This document shows, in pieces, positions 27,862 to 36,668 of a stretch of DNA of 64,000 bases (its first letter is position 1; the number at the start of each line of letters is the position of its first letter). The notes under the pieces are model-generated. The model did no database searches. It was given only the letters and a program-made list of their open reading frames with translations, and was not told the DNA's origin. Source of the stretch: Micromonospora echinospora (GTDB taxonomy: Bacteria > Actinomycetota > Actinomycetes > Mycobacteriales > Micromonosporaceae). Location of the stretch: positions 3,250,001 to 3,314,000 of the forward strand of contig NZ_JACHJC010000001.1 in the NCBI RefSeq assembly GCF_014203425.1, given 5' to 3'. Both the position numbers and the translations under genes were made by a program.

Positions 27862-28956
27862 GTGACCGCACCGCCCATCGACCCGCCGCACGGCACCGGC
27901 GACCCTGCCGTAGCCGTGCAGGTCGACGGCGCCGACCCGGTCAGCAGCGGTTTCACCGTCCGGCTGGACAACTTCACCGGCCCGTTCGACCTGCTGCTCC
28001 AGCTGATCAGCAAGCACAAGCTGGACGTCACCGAGGTCGCGCTGCACAAGGTCACCGACGAGTTCATCGCGTACCTGCGGGCGATGGGCGACCAGTGGGA
28101 CCTGGACGAGACCAGCGAGTTCCTGCTCGTCGCCGCCACCCTGCTCGACCTCAAGGCGGCCCGGCTGCTGCCCTCGGCCGAGGTCGAGGACGAGGAGGAC
28201 CTGGCGCTGCTGGAGGCGCGGGACCTGCTGTTCGCGCGGCTGTTGCAGTACAAGGCGTACAAGGAGGCCGCCGCGCACATCGCCGAGCTGGAGGCGGTCG
28301 GCGGCCGGCGCTACCCGAGGGCGGTCACGCTCGAACCCCGGTACGCGGAGGCGCTGCCCGACCTGGTGCTCGGCATCGGTCCCGAGCGGCTGCGCAAGCT
28401 CGCGGTCAAGGCGATGAGCCCGAAACCGGTGCCCGAGGTGTCGATCGCGCACGTGCACATGGTCCGGGTCAGCGTCCGCGAACACGCCGGCATCATCGCC
28501 GACCGGCTGCGCCGCGCCGGGATCGCCACGTTCTCGCTGCTCTGCGCCGACTGCGAGATGACGCTCGAGGTGGTGGCCCGGTTCCTGGCGCTGCTGGAGC
28601 TGTACCGGCAGGGTCTCGTGGCGTTCGTGCAGGAGCAGGCGCTGGAGGAGCTGACTGTTCGGTGGACCGGCCCGGCCGACGGCGAGGCCGAGCTCACAGT
28701 CGACGAGTACGCCGGCACGCCCGAGCCCACCCCCGCCGCGGCGCCCGACGGTGCCGGGGCCCCCGACGCCGCCGGGGTGCCCGACGGCGCCGTATCCGGC
28801 GCTGTCGCCGTGCCCGGTGGCGGCACGTCGGCTGACGCTGCCGCATCCGGCCCTGTCGCTGGGCCCGGCGGCGGCGCATCGGCCGACAGTGCCGCATCCG
28901 CTGACGCCGCCGCACCCACCGAGGCGGCGGACGAGCCCGCACCGACGCAGGAGTGA
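27862..28956 (+). CDS. scpA: Segregation and condensation protein A
   Basis: This 364-residue kleisin bridges SMC heads. GTG start. The conserved N-terminal region VRLDNFTGPFDLLLQLISKHKLDVTEVALHKVTDEFIAYL begins near residue 33. The C-terminal winged helix (ALLELYRQGLVAFVQEQALEELTV) ends near 270. The last 80 residues are an Ala/Pro/Asp-rich tail with imperfect GAPDAAGVPDGA-type repeats that other ScpA proteins lack, so the tail is probably disordered. Confidence 0.94.
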   Translation: MTAPPIDPPHGTGDPAVAVQVDGADPVSSGFTVRLDNFTGPFDLLLQLISKHKLDVTEVALHKVTDEFIAYLRAMGDQWDLDETSEFLLVAATLLDLKAARLLPSAEVEDEEDLALLEARDLLFARLLQYKAYKEAAAHIAELEAVGGRRYPRAVTLEPRYAEALPDLVLGIGPERLRKLAVKAMSPKPVPEVSIAHVHMVRVSVREHAGIIADRLRRAGIATFSLLCADCEMTLEVVARFLALLELYRQGLVAFVQEQALEELTVRWTGPADGEAELTVDEYAGTPEPTPAAAPDGAGAPDAAGVPDGAVSGAVAVPGGGTSADAAASGPVAGPGGGASADSAASADAAAPTEAADEPAPTQE

Positions 28957-28960
28957 ACGG

Positions 28961-30295
28961 ATGAGCGACGAGGAACGCCGCGACTCGCTGGCCGACCAGG
29001 CTGCCGCCTGGATCCCCCCGTGGCAGCGCCCGTCCGCGCCCAAACCCGACCCGGACAGCCGTGATTCGGCAGAAACCGCCGACGCGGCGCCCGAGCCGTC
29101 CACAGATCTTGGAAGCCAAGGGCCCCCGGAGGGGCCAGATTCTTCCAAGATCGCCGAAACCGCGATGGAGCTTGGTACGGAGGCGTCCCTTGAAGGGCGC
29201 CTCCGTACCAAGATCCCGGGTGGAAGCTCGACGGCCGATGCTGACGAGCGCATCGAGCCCTCGGTCGACGTCGACACCGATCCGGCCGCCTCCGCCGACG
29301 CCGACCCGGCCGCCGGCACCGGCATCGCGCCGGCATCTGGCTCAGGCATCGCTCCGGCGGCCGTCGACATCGCCCCGGCAACCGACGCCGGCGTCGCCCC
29401 GGCAACTGACACCGGCATCGGCCCGGCAGCCGGCTCCGGCGCGGGTGCCGAGGCCGACGTCAGCGTCTACCCGCCGGGTGCCGTCGACTTCGTCACTTCC
29501 GACCCCCACCGAGACGACAAAATCGGCGCCGGACACGACATCGACGCTGGGCACGACGACGGCGGGCACGACGACGACGGCCGGCGAGACGCCGACAACA
29601 CCGCTGGGCGGGACGTGGACGCGGGGCGGGACGCCGGCGCGCCCGCGCAGGAACCGGGGGACCGGGGGAGTGGGGGAGCGGCGAGCGGCGTACCCCCGAA
29701 GCGGGGACGTCGGCGGGCCGCGCCGGAACCGCCGCCCGCGCCCGTCCTGGACGACGCGGAGCTGCGCGGCGCCCTGGAGGCGATCCTGCTGGTGGTGGAC
29801 CAGCCGGTCAGCGAGCTGACCCTGGCCGAGGTCCTGGAACAGTCCCCGGAACGGGTCGGCGCGATGCTCGACGAGATCGCCGCCGGGTACGCCGCTGCCG
29901 GGCACGGGTTCGACCTGCGCCGGGCGGCGGGTGGCTGGCGTCTCTACACCCGGCCGGAATACGCCACCTACGTAGAGCGGTTTGTGCTGGACGGGCAGTC
30001 CGTGCGGCTGACCCAGGCCGCGCTGGAGACGCTGGCCGTGGTCGCCTACCGGCAGCCGGTGACCCGTTCGCGCATCTCGGCCATCCGGGGTGTCAACTGC
30101 GACGGGGTGCTCCGTACCCTGGTGGGTCGCGGCCTGGTCGAGGAGTGCGGCACCGAAGCGGACAGCGGTGCCTACCTCTACCGGACCACCACCATGTTCC
30201 TGGAGAAGCTGGGGCTCAACTCGGTGGACGACCTGCCGCCCCTGGCCCCGTTCCTTCCCGACGACGTAGAAGAGCTTGCCGATGCGACGCGATGA
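28961..30295 (+). CDS. scpB: Segregation and condensation protein B with long disordered N-terminus
   Basis: ScpB dimers bind the ScpA kleisin in the SMC complex. The ATG start is only 4 bases after scpA, giving a 444-residue protein, about twice the usual size. Residues 1-260 are Ala/Asp/Pro-rich and contain two palindromic DNA insertions. The conserved two-winged-helix domain starts near residue 262 (DAELRGALEAILLVVDQPVSELTLAEVLEQ) and includes LTQAALETLAVVAYRQPVTRSRISAIRGVN and RTTTMFLEKLGLNSVDDLPPL. An internal start close to the conserved domain is possible but the scpA spacing supports the upstream ATG. Confidence 0.92.
   Translation: MSDEERRDSLADQAAAWIPPWQRPSAPKPDPDSRDSAETADAAPEPSTDLGSQGPPEGPDSSKIAETAMELGTEASLEGRLRTKIPGGSSTADADERIEPSVDVDTDPAASADADPAAGTGIAPASGSGIAPAAVDIAPATDAGVAPATDTGIGPAAGSGAGAEADVSVYPPGAVDFVTSDPHRDDKIGAGHDIDAGHDDGGHDDDGRRDADNTAGRDVDAGRDAGAPAQEPGDRGSGGAASGVPPKRGRRRAAPEPPPAPVLDDAELRGALEAILLVVDQPVSELTLAEVLEQSPERVGAMLDEIAAGYAAAGHGFDLRRAAGGWRLYTRPEYATYVERFVLDGQSVRLTQAALETLAVVAYRQPVTRSRISAIRGVNCDGVLRTLVGRGLVEECGTEADSGAYLYRTTTMFLEKLGLNSVDDLPPLAPFLPDDVEELADATR
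29105..29152. repeat. Imperfect palindrome inside scpB
   Basis: Arms GATCTTGGAAG and CTTCCAAGATC (11 bp, perfect) enclose an inner GGCCCC/GGGGCC stem. It lies within the part of scpB that encodes the disordered N-terminus and stays in frame. Paired with the hairpin 19 bases downstream, it looks like a dispersed palindromic element rather than native coding sequence. Confidence 0.75.
29171..29212. repeat. 15-bp perfect hairpin inside scpB
   Basis: CTTGGTACGGAGGCG at 29171-29185 is the exact reverse complement of 29198-29212, with CCCT/AGGG extending the stem inward to a 3-base loop. Such a long perfect stem within coding DNA is not expected by chance. It shares the CTTGG/CCAAG ends with the preceding palindrome, suggesting the same repeat family. 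Confidence 0.85.
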
Positions 30296-31052
30296 CCGTG
30301 CCCCGAAGCCCGACGCCCCCGTGTACGAGGGCGCCGAGCGCCTGCAGAAGGTGCTCGCCGCCGCGGGGGTGGGTTCCCGGCGTGCCTGCGAGGACCTGAT
30401 CTTCCGGCGCCGGGTCACCGTGAACGGGCGGGTGGCGCAGCTCGGCGACAAGGCCGACCCGGCCCGCGACGTGATCGTCGTCGACGGGGAGCGGCTCCAG
30501 GCCGACGTCCGCCTGGTCTACGTGGCGATGAACAAGCCGCGCGGGGTGGTCACCACCATGGCTGACGAGAAGGGCCGTACCGAGCTCGCCGACTTCATCG
30601 GCGCGCGGCTGGAGCAGCGGGTCTACCACGTCGGGCGACTGGACGCCGACAGCGAGGGCCTGCTCCTGCTCACCAACGACGGCACCCTCGCCCACAAGCT
30701 CATGCACCCGTCGTACGAGGTACTCAAGACCTACCTCGCCGAGGTGGCCGGGCCGATTCCGCGCAGCCTGGGCAAGCGGCTGACCGCCGGCGTCGAGCTG
30801 GAGGACGGGCCGGTGAAGGTCCACGGGTTCAAGGTGGTCGACACGCTCGGCAAAAGCGCCCAGGTGGAGCTGACCCTGCACGAGGGGCGCAAACACATCG
30901 TCCGGCGCCTGATGGCCGAGGTGGGACACCCGGTGTCCCGCCTGATCCGTACCTCGATCGGTCCGATCAAGCTTGGTGACCTGCGCACCGGGCGGCTGCG
31001 GCGGCTCACAAACGCGGAGGTCGCCGCCCTGTTCAAGGCGGTGGGTGACTGA
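30282..31052 (+). CDS. rluB: 23S rRNA pseudouridine synthase RluB-type
   Basis: This 256-residue protein starts at ATG 30282, overlapping scpB's end. The S4 domain (RLQKVLAAAGVGSRRACEDLI) covers residues about 20-65. The catalytic Asp is in VGRLDADSEGLLLLTNDGTLAHKL near residue 115, and the C-terminal LTLHEGRKHIVRRLMAEVGHPV is typical of the RsuA/RluB family. It isomerises uridine in 23S rRNA. Standard neighbour of scpB and cmk. Confidence 0.94.
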   Translation: MRRDDRAPKPDAPVYEGAERLQKVLAAAGVGSRRACEDLIFRRRVTVNGRVAQLGDKADPARDVIVVDGERLQADVRLVYVAMNKPRGVVTTMADEKGRTELADFIGARLEQRVYHVGRLDADSEGLLLLTNDGTLAHKLMHPSYEVLKTYLAEVAGPIPRSLGKRLTAGVELEDGPVKVHGFKVVDTLGKSAQVELTLHEGRKHIVRRLMAEVGHPVSRLIRTSIGPIKLGDLRTGRLRRLTNAEVAALFKAVGD

Positions 31053-31223
31053 CCCGCCGATCGGGGGTACGGCTCCCGGTAGGCTTCGACGCGGTCCGCG
31101 GGCCGGCGCGTGCCGTCCGCTGGGACGCCCGCGCGGCGCGGGCATGATTGACGACAGAACCATCCGCTCAACGGCGCCCGGGAATCCGGGCGACCCGCGA
31201 GGTACGGGCTGAGGAGGACAACG

Positions 31224-31904
31224 GTGGAGGAGAACGTACCGGCCGGGCGATGCGTGGTCGCTGTGGACGGGCCGTCCGGTTCGGGGAAGTCCACCGTGTC
31301 GCGGCGGCTGGCAGCGGGCCTCGGCGCCCGCTACCTCGACACCGGCGCCATGTACCGGGCGCTGACCTGGGCGGTTCTGCGCTCCGGCGTGGAACTCACC
31401 GACGCCGAGTCGGTGGCAAAGGTCGCCGCCGAGGCCGACCTGCGCATCGGCACCGACCCCCAGGGGTACGCCGTGACAGTCGACGGCACCGATGTGTCCA
31501 CCGCCATCCGCGGCGCCGAGGTGACCGCCGCGGTGTCAGCGGTTGCCGCCGTCGCCGCCGTACGCGAGCTGCTGGTGGACCGGCAGCGGCGGGTGATCGC
31601 CGACGCGGGCCGGATCGTGGTCGAAGGCCGGGACATCGGCTCGGTGGTCGCACCGGACGCGGAGCTGAAGGTGTACCTGACCGCCTCCGAGGCGGCGCGC
31701 GCGAAGCGGCGCAGCGCCGAGGACGCCGCCGACGTCGCGGCGACCGCCGCGGACCTGGCCCGCCGGGACCGCCTCGACTCGACCCGCAAGGTCAACCCGC
31801 TGCAGCAAGCCCCCGACGCGGTGGTGCTGGACACCACCGAGCTGGGCATCGACGAGGTAGTGGCCCGCCTGCGCGAGATGCTCACGGAGCGGGGTGCCGC
31901 GTGA
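31224..31904 (+). CDS. cmk: Cytidylate kinase
   Basis: This 226-residue kinase phosphorylates CMP/dCMP. GTG start after GAGGAGG. P-loop is DGPSGSGKSTVSRRLA near residue 17, followed by YLDTGAMYRALTWAVL. VVEGRDIGSVVAPDAELKVYLTAS near residue 135 and ARRDRLDSTRKVNPLQQAPDAVVLDTT complete the bacterial Cmk signature. Confidence 0.96.
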   Translation: MEENVPAGRCVVAVDGPSGSGKSTVSRRLAAGLGARYLDTGAMYRALTWAVLRSGVELTDAESVAKVAAEADLRIGTDPQGYAVTVDGTDVSTAIRGAEVTAAVSAVAAVAAVRELLVDRQRRVIADAGRIVVEGRDIGSVVAPDAELKVYLTASEAARAKRRSAEDAADVAATAADLARRDRLDSTRKVNPLQQAPDAVVLDTTELGIDEVVARLREMLTERGAA

Positions 31905-31962
31905 GCGCGAGGAGTGAGCGGGTTGCGCGAGCCCCGCAGTCGCGAACGAAGGGCGGCTCGGC

Positions 31963-33372
31963 ATGAGTGACGACGATTTCGGTGGCTGGGTGGAGCTGCG
32001 CGAGCCGGAGGTCGACTCCGGTGAGCCGGCCGGCCCGCAGCCCGTGGTGGCAGTGGTCGGCCGCCCCAATGTCGGCAAGTCCACGCTCGTCAACCGCATC
32101 ATCGGCCGCCGGCAGGCGGTCGTGGAGGACATCCCCGGCGTGACCCGGGACCGTGTGCCCTACGACGCGCAGTGGAACGGCCGGGTGTTCACGGTGGTGG
32201 ACACCGGCGGCTGGGAGCCCGACGCCAAGGACCGGGCCGCGGCCATCGCCGCCCAGGCCGAGACCGCGGTGGCGACCGCCGACGTGGTGCTGTTCGTGGT
32301 GGACGCCATGGTCGGTGCCACCGACGTGGACGAGGCCGCGGTGAAGATGCTGCGCCGCAGCGCCAAGCCGGTGATCCTCATCGCCAACAAGGCCGACAAC
32401 ACCACCATCGAGATGGAGGCGACCTCGCTGTGGTCGCTCGGCCTCGGTGAGCCGTTCCCGATCTCGGCGCTGCACGGCCGTGGCTCCGGCGACCTGCTCG
32501 ACGCCATCCTGGACGCGCTGCCCGAGGCGCCGGCGATCGTGGAGAACCGGCCGCGCGGCCCGCGCCGGGTGGCCCTGGTGGGCCGCCCCAACGTCGGCAA
32601 GTCCAGCCTGCTCAACCGCTTCTCCGGTGAGGAGCGGGCGGTGGTCGACTCGGTGGCCGGCACCACGGTGGACCCGGTCGACAGCCTGGTGGAGATCGGC
32701 GGCGAGACGTGGCAGCTGGTCGACACGGCCGGTCTGCGCAAGCGGGTCGGCAAGGCCAGCGGCACCGAGTACTACGCCAGCCTGCGGACCGCCTCGGCGA
32801 TCGAGGCGGCCGAGGTCGCCGTGGTGCTGATCGACTCCAGCGAGGTGATCAGCGAGCAGGACCAGCGGATCCTCACCATGGTCGTCGAGTCCGGCCGGGC
32901 GCTGGTCATCGCGTTCAACAAGTGGGACCTGGTCGACGGCGACCGCCGCTACTACCTGGACAAGGAGATCGACCGGGAGCTGCGGCGCATCCCCTGGGCG
33001 ATCCGGCTGAACCTGTCCGCCAAGACCGGCCGCGCCGTCGACAAGCTCGCGCCCGCGCTGCGCAAGGCGCTCGCCAGCTGGGAGACGCGCATCCCGACCG
33101 CGCAGCTCAACCAGTGGCTCACCGCGCTGGTCCAGGCCACCCCGCACCCGGTACGCGGCGGACGCGCGCCGCGCATCCTGTTCGCCACCCAGGCCGGGGC
33201 GGCGCCGCCGCGTTTCGTGCTGTTCACCACCGGGCCGTTGGACGCCGGCTACCAGCGCTTCGTCGAGCGCAAGCTCCGCGAGGAGTTCGGCTTCGAGGGC
33301 AGCCCGATCGAGATCTCGGTACGTCCGCGTAAGAAGCTCGGCCCCGGCGGCCGGGGCAAGGCCCACGGCTGA
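31963..33372 (+). CDS. der: Ribosome-assembly GTPase Der (EngA)
   Basis: This 469-residue protein has two tandem GTPase domains. The first has [19 protein letters not shown] and NKAD; the second [22 protein letters not shown] and NKWD. A C-terminal KH-like domain follows ([23 protein letters not shown]). Needed for 50S subunit assembly. The N-terminal about 30 residues are an acidic extension common in actinobacteria. It is the last housekeeping gene before the tRNA boundary. Confidence 0.97.
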   Translation: MSDDDFGGWVELREPEVDSGEPAGPQPVVAVVGRPNVGKSTLVNRIIGRRQAVVEDIPGVTRDRVPYDAQWNGRVFTVVDTGGWEPDAKDRAAAIAAQAETAVATADVVLFVVDAMVGATDVDEAAVKMLRRSAKPVILIANKADNTTIEMEATSLWSLGLGEPFPISALHGRGSGDLLDAILDALPEAPAIVENRPRGPRRVALVGRPNVGKSSLLNRFSGEERAVVDSVAGTTVDPVDSLVEIGGETWQLVDTAGLRKRVGKASGTEYYASLRTASAIEAAEVAVVLIDSSEVISEQDQRILTMVVESGRALVIAFNKWDLVDGDRRYYLDKEIDRELRRIPWAIRLNLSAKTGRAVDKLAPALRKALASWETRIPTAQLNQWLTALVQATPHPVRGGRAPRILFATQAGAAPPRFVLFTTGPLDAGYQRFVERKLREEFGFEGSPIEISVRPRKKLGPGGRGKAHG

Positions 33373-33510
33373 CCCGCTCTCTGCTGCACGCCACCCTCCT
33401 AGGATGCTTTAGGGGGTGTGGCGTGCGGCGTGGGAGGGGCCTCTGCGCACGGTGCGAAGATCCTGCGCTAAGCTGTACCGGCTGCCGCGGGGGAGACCTG
33501 GCGGGGGCAT

Positions 33511-33584
<74 letters not shown>

Positions 33585-33593
33585 CAAAGAAAA

Positions 33594-33629
33594 AAGCCCT
33601 GACCAGCGAGAATGCTGGTCAGGGCTTTC
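33594..33629 (+). terminator. Rho-independent terminator after tRNA-Pro
   Basis: A 13-bp perfect stem AGCCCTGACCAGC/GCTGGTCAGGGCT with a 6-base loop is preceded by an A run and followed by TTCGCTTTCG. This is a well-formed, probably bidirectional terminator that also closes the remnant integrase transcript from the other side. Confidence 0.88.
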
Positions 33630-33698
33630 GCTTTCGTCTATGAAGTTTTGAACCGCCCCCCGAAAACCCCCATTTACGGGGTACGGCAACCAAGTTCG

Positions 33699-34125
33699 TC
33701 ATCGGTGTGCATCGTTGTGTGCTGCTGGTGGCTGCGGCCGCTTCCGGCTGGTGCCGAGTCGCTCGAGGATGTCGGACACGTCCGGGGCTTGGACGGGCTT
33801 GGCGATGTAGTAGGTCTCGGTGACCTCCTCGCTGGAGTGCCCGAGCTGGGCTGCGGCGCTCTTGGTGTCGATCTCCTCCTTGTCGAGGGTGGCCACGGTC
33901 TTGCGGAGGTGTGCGGGGTGACCCAGTCGAGGTCGGCGTCGGCGCGTGCCTGGCGCCACTGGCGGCGTACGTTGTTGGGCGACAGCCAGGTGCCGCGTCG
34001 AGAGGCGAAGATCGCGTCATGCGGGTTCTCGGCGGCACCGAGCTTTCGAGCCAGGAGCATGCCGATCGCGGATGGCCGTGCGCACAGCCTGGAGGTGCTC
34101 GTCGGTGAGGGCGACTGCTGTCAAG
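33699..34125 (-). pseudogene. Tyrosine integrase remnant, frameshifted and internally deleted
   Basis: Three pieces of one phage-type integrase are readable on the minus strand in different frames. The upstream piece (LTDEHLQAVRTAIRDRHAPGSKA) is the start of the catalytic domain. The middle piece reads LLARKLGAAENPHDAIFASR, then GTWLSPNNVRRQWRQARADA and WVTPHT. The last reads LRKTVATLDKEEIDTKSAAA, then QLGHSSEEVTETYYIAKPV and DVSDILERL, with the catalytic Arg, LGH and Tyr. The Arg-I region between the first two pieces is missing, and a frameshift at WVTPHT separates the last two. The enzyme is therefore dead. Location next to tRNA-Pro suggests an ancient integrative element; further decayed pieces upstream may have been lost. 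Confidence 0.85.
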
Positions 34126-34963
34126 CCTGGTGGGCGTAGTGGGCGACCCGCCCGGCCAACGAGTTTTCGGTCCGGGCCCACGCGAAGTGGTTTACGGTGG
34201 CACCGGTCGCCGCGCTCAGGTGCAGCCGCTCGACCGGGGCGGAGACGAGCTTGCGGCACAAGTGGTCCAGGCTGGACTCAGGGACGTAGTTGTCGCCCGC
34301 GACGCTGACCGCGAGTACCGGAACCCGGAGCGAGGCAAGGGCCGACTCCGGGTCGCTGCCCGTCAGCCGTGGGTAGCGCCCGTGGCGGGCGGTGTAAGCC
34401 CAGTCGTGAATCACGCCGCGGGTCTGCCGGCCGCCGAAGCCCCAGCCGGGCCAGACACCGAGTAGCGACGCGGCACCGGCGACCACCTGCGTCTGCGCCA
34501 GCGTCAGCAGGCCCCGGACCGGCGGATAAGACCGCCAGTACGCGAGCCCGGCGGCCACGACGACCATGCCGGAGATGCCGGCCCCGCCATCGCCGGCGAG
34601 GTGCAGCAGGCACACGTGGGCACCCAGCGAGTGACCGAGCAGCAGCACGCGCCGGTCGGCGAGGCTGGGAGCCAGCCAGGCCCGCACGGCACCGACGTCC
34701 GCCACGAGTTCCGCGTACCCGTACCGGTCGGCCCGGTCGGCCCGGGGTGAACTGGCGCCGGTGCCGCGGAGGTCGACGGCGTGCACGGCCAGCCCGGCGT
34801 GCACGAGTTGTTCGGCGAACGGTCGGTAGAAGCGGGCGGGCACCCCCATCGCCGGCCAGATCACGACGGCGGGTGCGTCGGCGCGGTCCGGCGCCGGGTA
34901 GCTCTGCACCCCGAGCCTGGCGCCGTCCCGGTCGACGTACTCCTGAGTGGGATCCATCGGCAA
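34121..34963 (-). CDS. Alpha/beta hydrolase
   Basis: This protein of about 280 residues has the nucleophile elbow VLLLGHSLGAHVCLLH (Ser near residue 110), oxyanion region VVIWPAMGVPARFYRPFAEQLV and HAVDLRGTGASSP. The third-acid/His region near the C-terminus (VNHFAW) carries a plausible catalytic His. The start is ambiguous: TTG 34963 has a better-spaced GGAAGG, ATG 34957 is the commoner codon. The substrate is unknown; a type II thioesterase or acyl-ester hydrolase role within the lipidation block is possible. It lies 16 bases after the acyl-CoA dehydrogenase and ends against the integrase remnant, so it is the last gene of this operon. Confidence 0.8.
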   Translation of the reverse strand: MPMDPTQEYVDRDGARLGVQSYPAPDRADAPAVVIWPAMGVPARFYRPFAEQLVHAGLAVHAVDLRGTGASSPRADRADRYGYAELVADVGAVRAWLAPSLADRRVLLLGHSLGAHVCLLHLAGDGGAGISGMVVVAAGLAYWRSYPPVRGLLTLAQTQVVAGAASLLGVWPGWGFGGRQTRGVIHDWAYTARHGRYPRLTGSDPESALASLRVPVLAVSVAGDNYVPESSLDHLCRKLVSAPVERLHLSAATGATVNHFAWARTENSLAGRVAHYAHQA

Positions 34964-34979
34964 GATTATAGGCCTTCCT

Positions 34980-36668
34980 CTATTCGCCCGCCGGCAGCGG
35001 AATCGGCGTCAGGGAGAACAGCTCAGGTGTCTCCACCTGTGCGGTGACCATCGCCTCGACCGCGGCGGCCGGGCCCGGCGACAGCTGCCAGGTCGGGTCC
35101 AGGTGCTGGGTGAGCCGGTCCAGGGCGGCCATCATCCAACTCTCGTCCGCGAAGACATCGCCACTGTTGTGCGCCCCGGTAAGGAGCACGCACGCGGCGG
35201 CGTGCAGCACGCAGTGGACCCGGGCGGACGTGTGCCCCAGCGCGGAGCCAGGCGCGCGACGGTCCATCTCGGCCAGCCGGACGGTCAGGTCACGACGAGC
35301 CGCATCGAGGCGCCGCACCGAGGGCCAGGACGAGAACCGGTCCGACAGTTGCGGCCACGCCCCGCCGATCTCATCCTGGCCGCCGTTGCTCAGGCTCAGG
35401 CGCCGGGCGTCGGGTACCCACGGTGTCAGCTCGACCTGCCGGTCGAACAGCGCCGGCAACAGTGTCGGGTCACCGCCCGACCGGTTGGCGGCGAACAGCA
35501 GGTCCGCGGCGATCGAGCTGAGGTTCACGTGTGTGGTGCCCTCGAAGATGCTCGCGATGGCCTGGTCGCGGTGCAGCTTTTGGAATGTGCGGGCGGGCAG
35601 ACTGTCGCGCAGGTAGCCGCGCGCGCTGAGCACGGTGTTGAGGTCGGCCAACGCCCGTTCCACCGTGACCGGGACGAAGTACTTCACGATCGCGGACCAC
35701 AGGCTGAGGCGCTCGGGTGATTCGGTGATCGCCCGCACCGCCGGGACCGAGACGCACTCGCCGATGATCAGGTCGAGGTACGCGCGTACCAGGATGTCCC
35801 GGATCGCCGGAAGCGCGGTGATCGGTGCTCCGTACAGCCGGCGGCTCCGGGCGTGTGCGTAGGCCAGCCGCAGCCCGGTGTCCAGACTGCCCAACGAGAG
35901 CGCCGCGATGAGCGTGCGGGTGATCTGCAGGGTCTTCATCGTCTGGGGAATGCCGGCGCCCGGTGATCCCAGCAGCGAGTCGGCCGGCACCGGGCAGTCG
36001 GTGAACGTGATGCCGCTCAGGTCGTGCCCGCGCAGGCCGACGGTCGGCACACCGGGACTGTTGTGGTGTCGCTGCGCAGGCAGTCGCCGCTTGTCGACCA
36101 ACAGCAGCGAGAACTGCCGCGGACCGGTCCTGGCGTAGACGGTGCAGAACGTACCCCTGGTGGCGTTGCCGACCGGCCACTTCTCCCCGTCCAGCACGTA
36201 CCGGTCACCCTCGCGTCGCGCGGAGACCTGGCATCCGGCGAGGTCGCTGCCGTGCTCGCGCTCGGACATCGCGAACGAGCCGAGGTCGCCGGCGAGCAGG
36301 CGGCTGGCGAGCCATTGCCGTTGCTGGTCGGTGCCCCACAGCCAGACCGGGTTGGCGCCGAGGAGGGTCGTCCCGAACGACACCGCGAGCCGCAGGTCCC
36401 GCCGGGCCACCGAACGACACATCGCGAACAACTCCGCGAAGGAGCGCAACCGGCCACCGAACGCCTCCGGTACGAGGAACGCCGGGAACTCCCACGAGCG
36501 CAGCGCGTCCATGGCACGCCACGGCATCTCGTCCCGATCGTCCTGTGCCACGCTGTGCGCGAACGCCGACACGGCCGTCTCCCGGTCAGGATCGCCCAGG
36601 AACTTCTCGAGCCGCGCCGCCGAACGGTCACTCGCGCGTATCTCTCGCAGGTCCGCGTCAATCAGCAT
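34980..36668 (-). CDS. Acyl-CoA/acyl-ACP dehydrogenase family protein (long form)
   Basis: This 562-residue protein is about 180 residues longer than a typical acyl-CoA dehydrogenase. The FAD/acyl-binding segment FAMSEREHGSDLAGCQVSAR, the KWPVGNATRGTFCTVYART strand and the IFEGTTHVNLSSIAADLLF block with the usual catalytic Glu position (near residue 375) are present. A helical C-terminal extension follows. Two precedents fit: MbtN, which desaturates the mycobactin acyl chain on its carrier protein, and LipB of friulimicin, which introduces an acyl double bond; VioJ-type desaturation of a ureidoalanyl residue is a third option given the Dap genes nearby. Its ATG overlaps the SRPBCC stop by 11 bases. 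Confidence 0.85.
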   Translation of the reverse strand: MLIDADLREIRASDRSAARLEKFLGDPDRETAVSAFAHSVAQDDRDEMPWRAMDALRSWEFPAFLVPEAFGGRLRSFAELFAMCRSVARRDLRLAVSFGTTLLGANPVWLWGTDQQRQWLASRLLAGDLGSFAMSEREHGSDLAGCQVSARREGDRYVLDGEKWPVGNATRGTFCTVYARTGPRQFSLLLVDKRRLPAQRHHNSPGVPTVGLRGHDLSGITFTDCPVPADSLLGSPGAGIPQTMKTLQITRTLIAALSLGSLDTGLRLAYAHARSRRLYGAPITALPAIRDILVRAYLDLIIGECVSVPAVRAITESPERLSLWSAIVKYFVPVTVERALADLNTVLSARGYLRDSLPARTFQKLHRDQAIASIFEGTTHVNLSSIAADLLFAANRSGGDPTLLPALFDRQVELTPWVPDARRLSLSNGGQDEIGGAWPQLSDRFSSWPSVRRLDAARRDLTVRLAEMDRRAPGSALGHTSARVHCVLHAAACVLLTGAHNSGDVFADESWMMAALDRLTQHLDPTWQLSPGPAAAVEAMVTAQVETPELFSLTPIPLPAGE

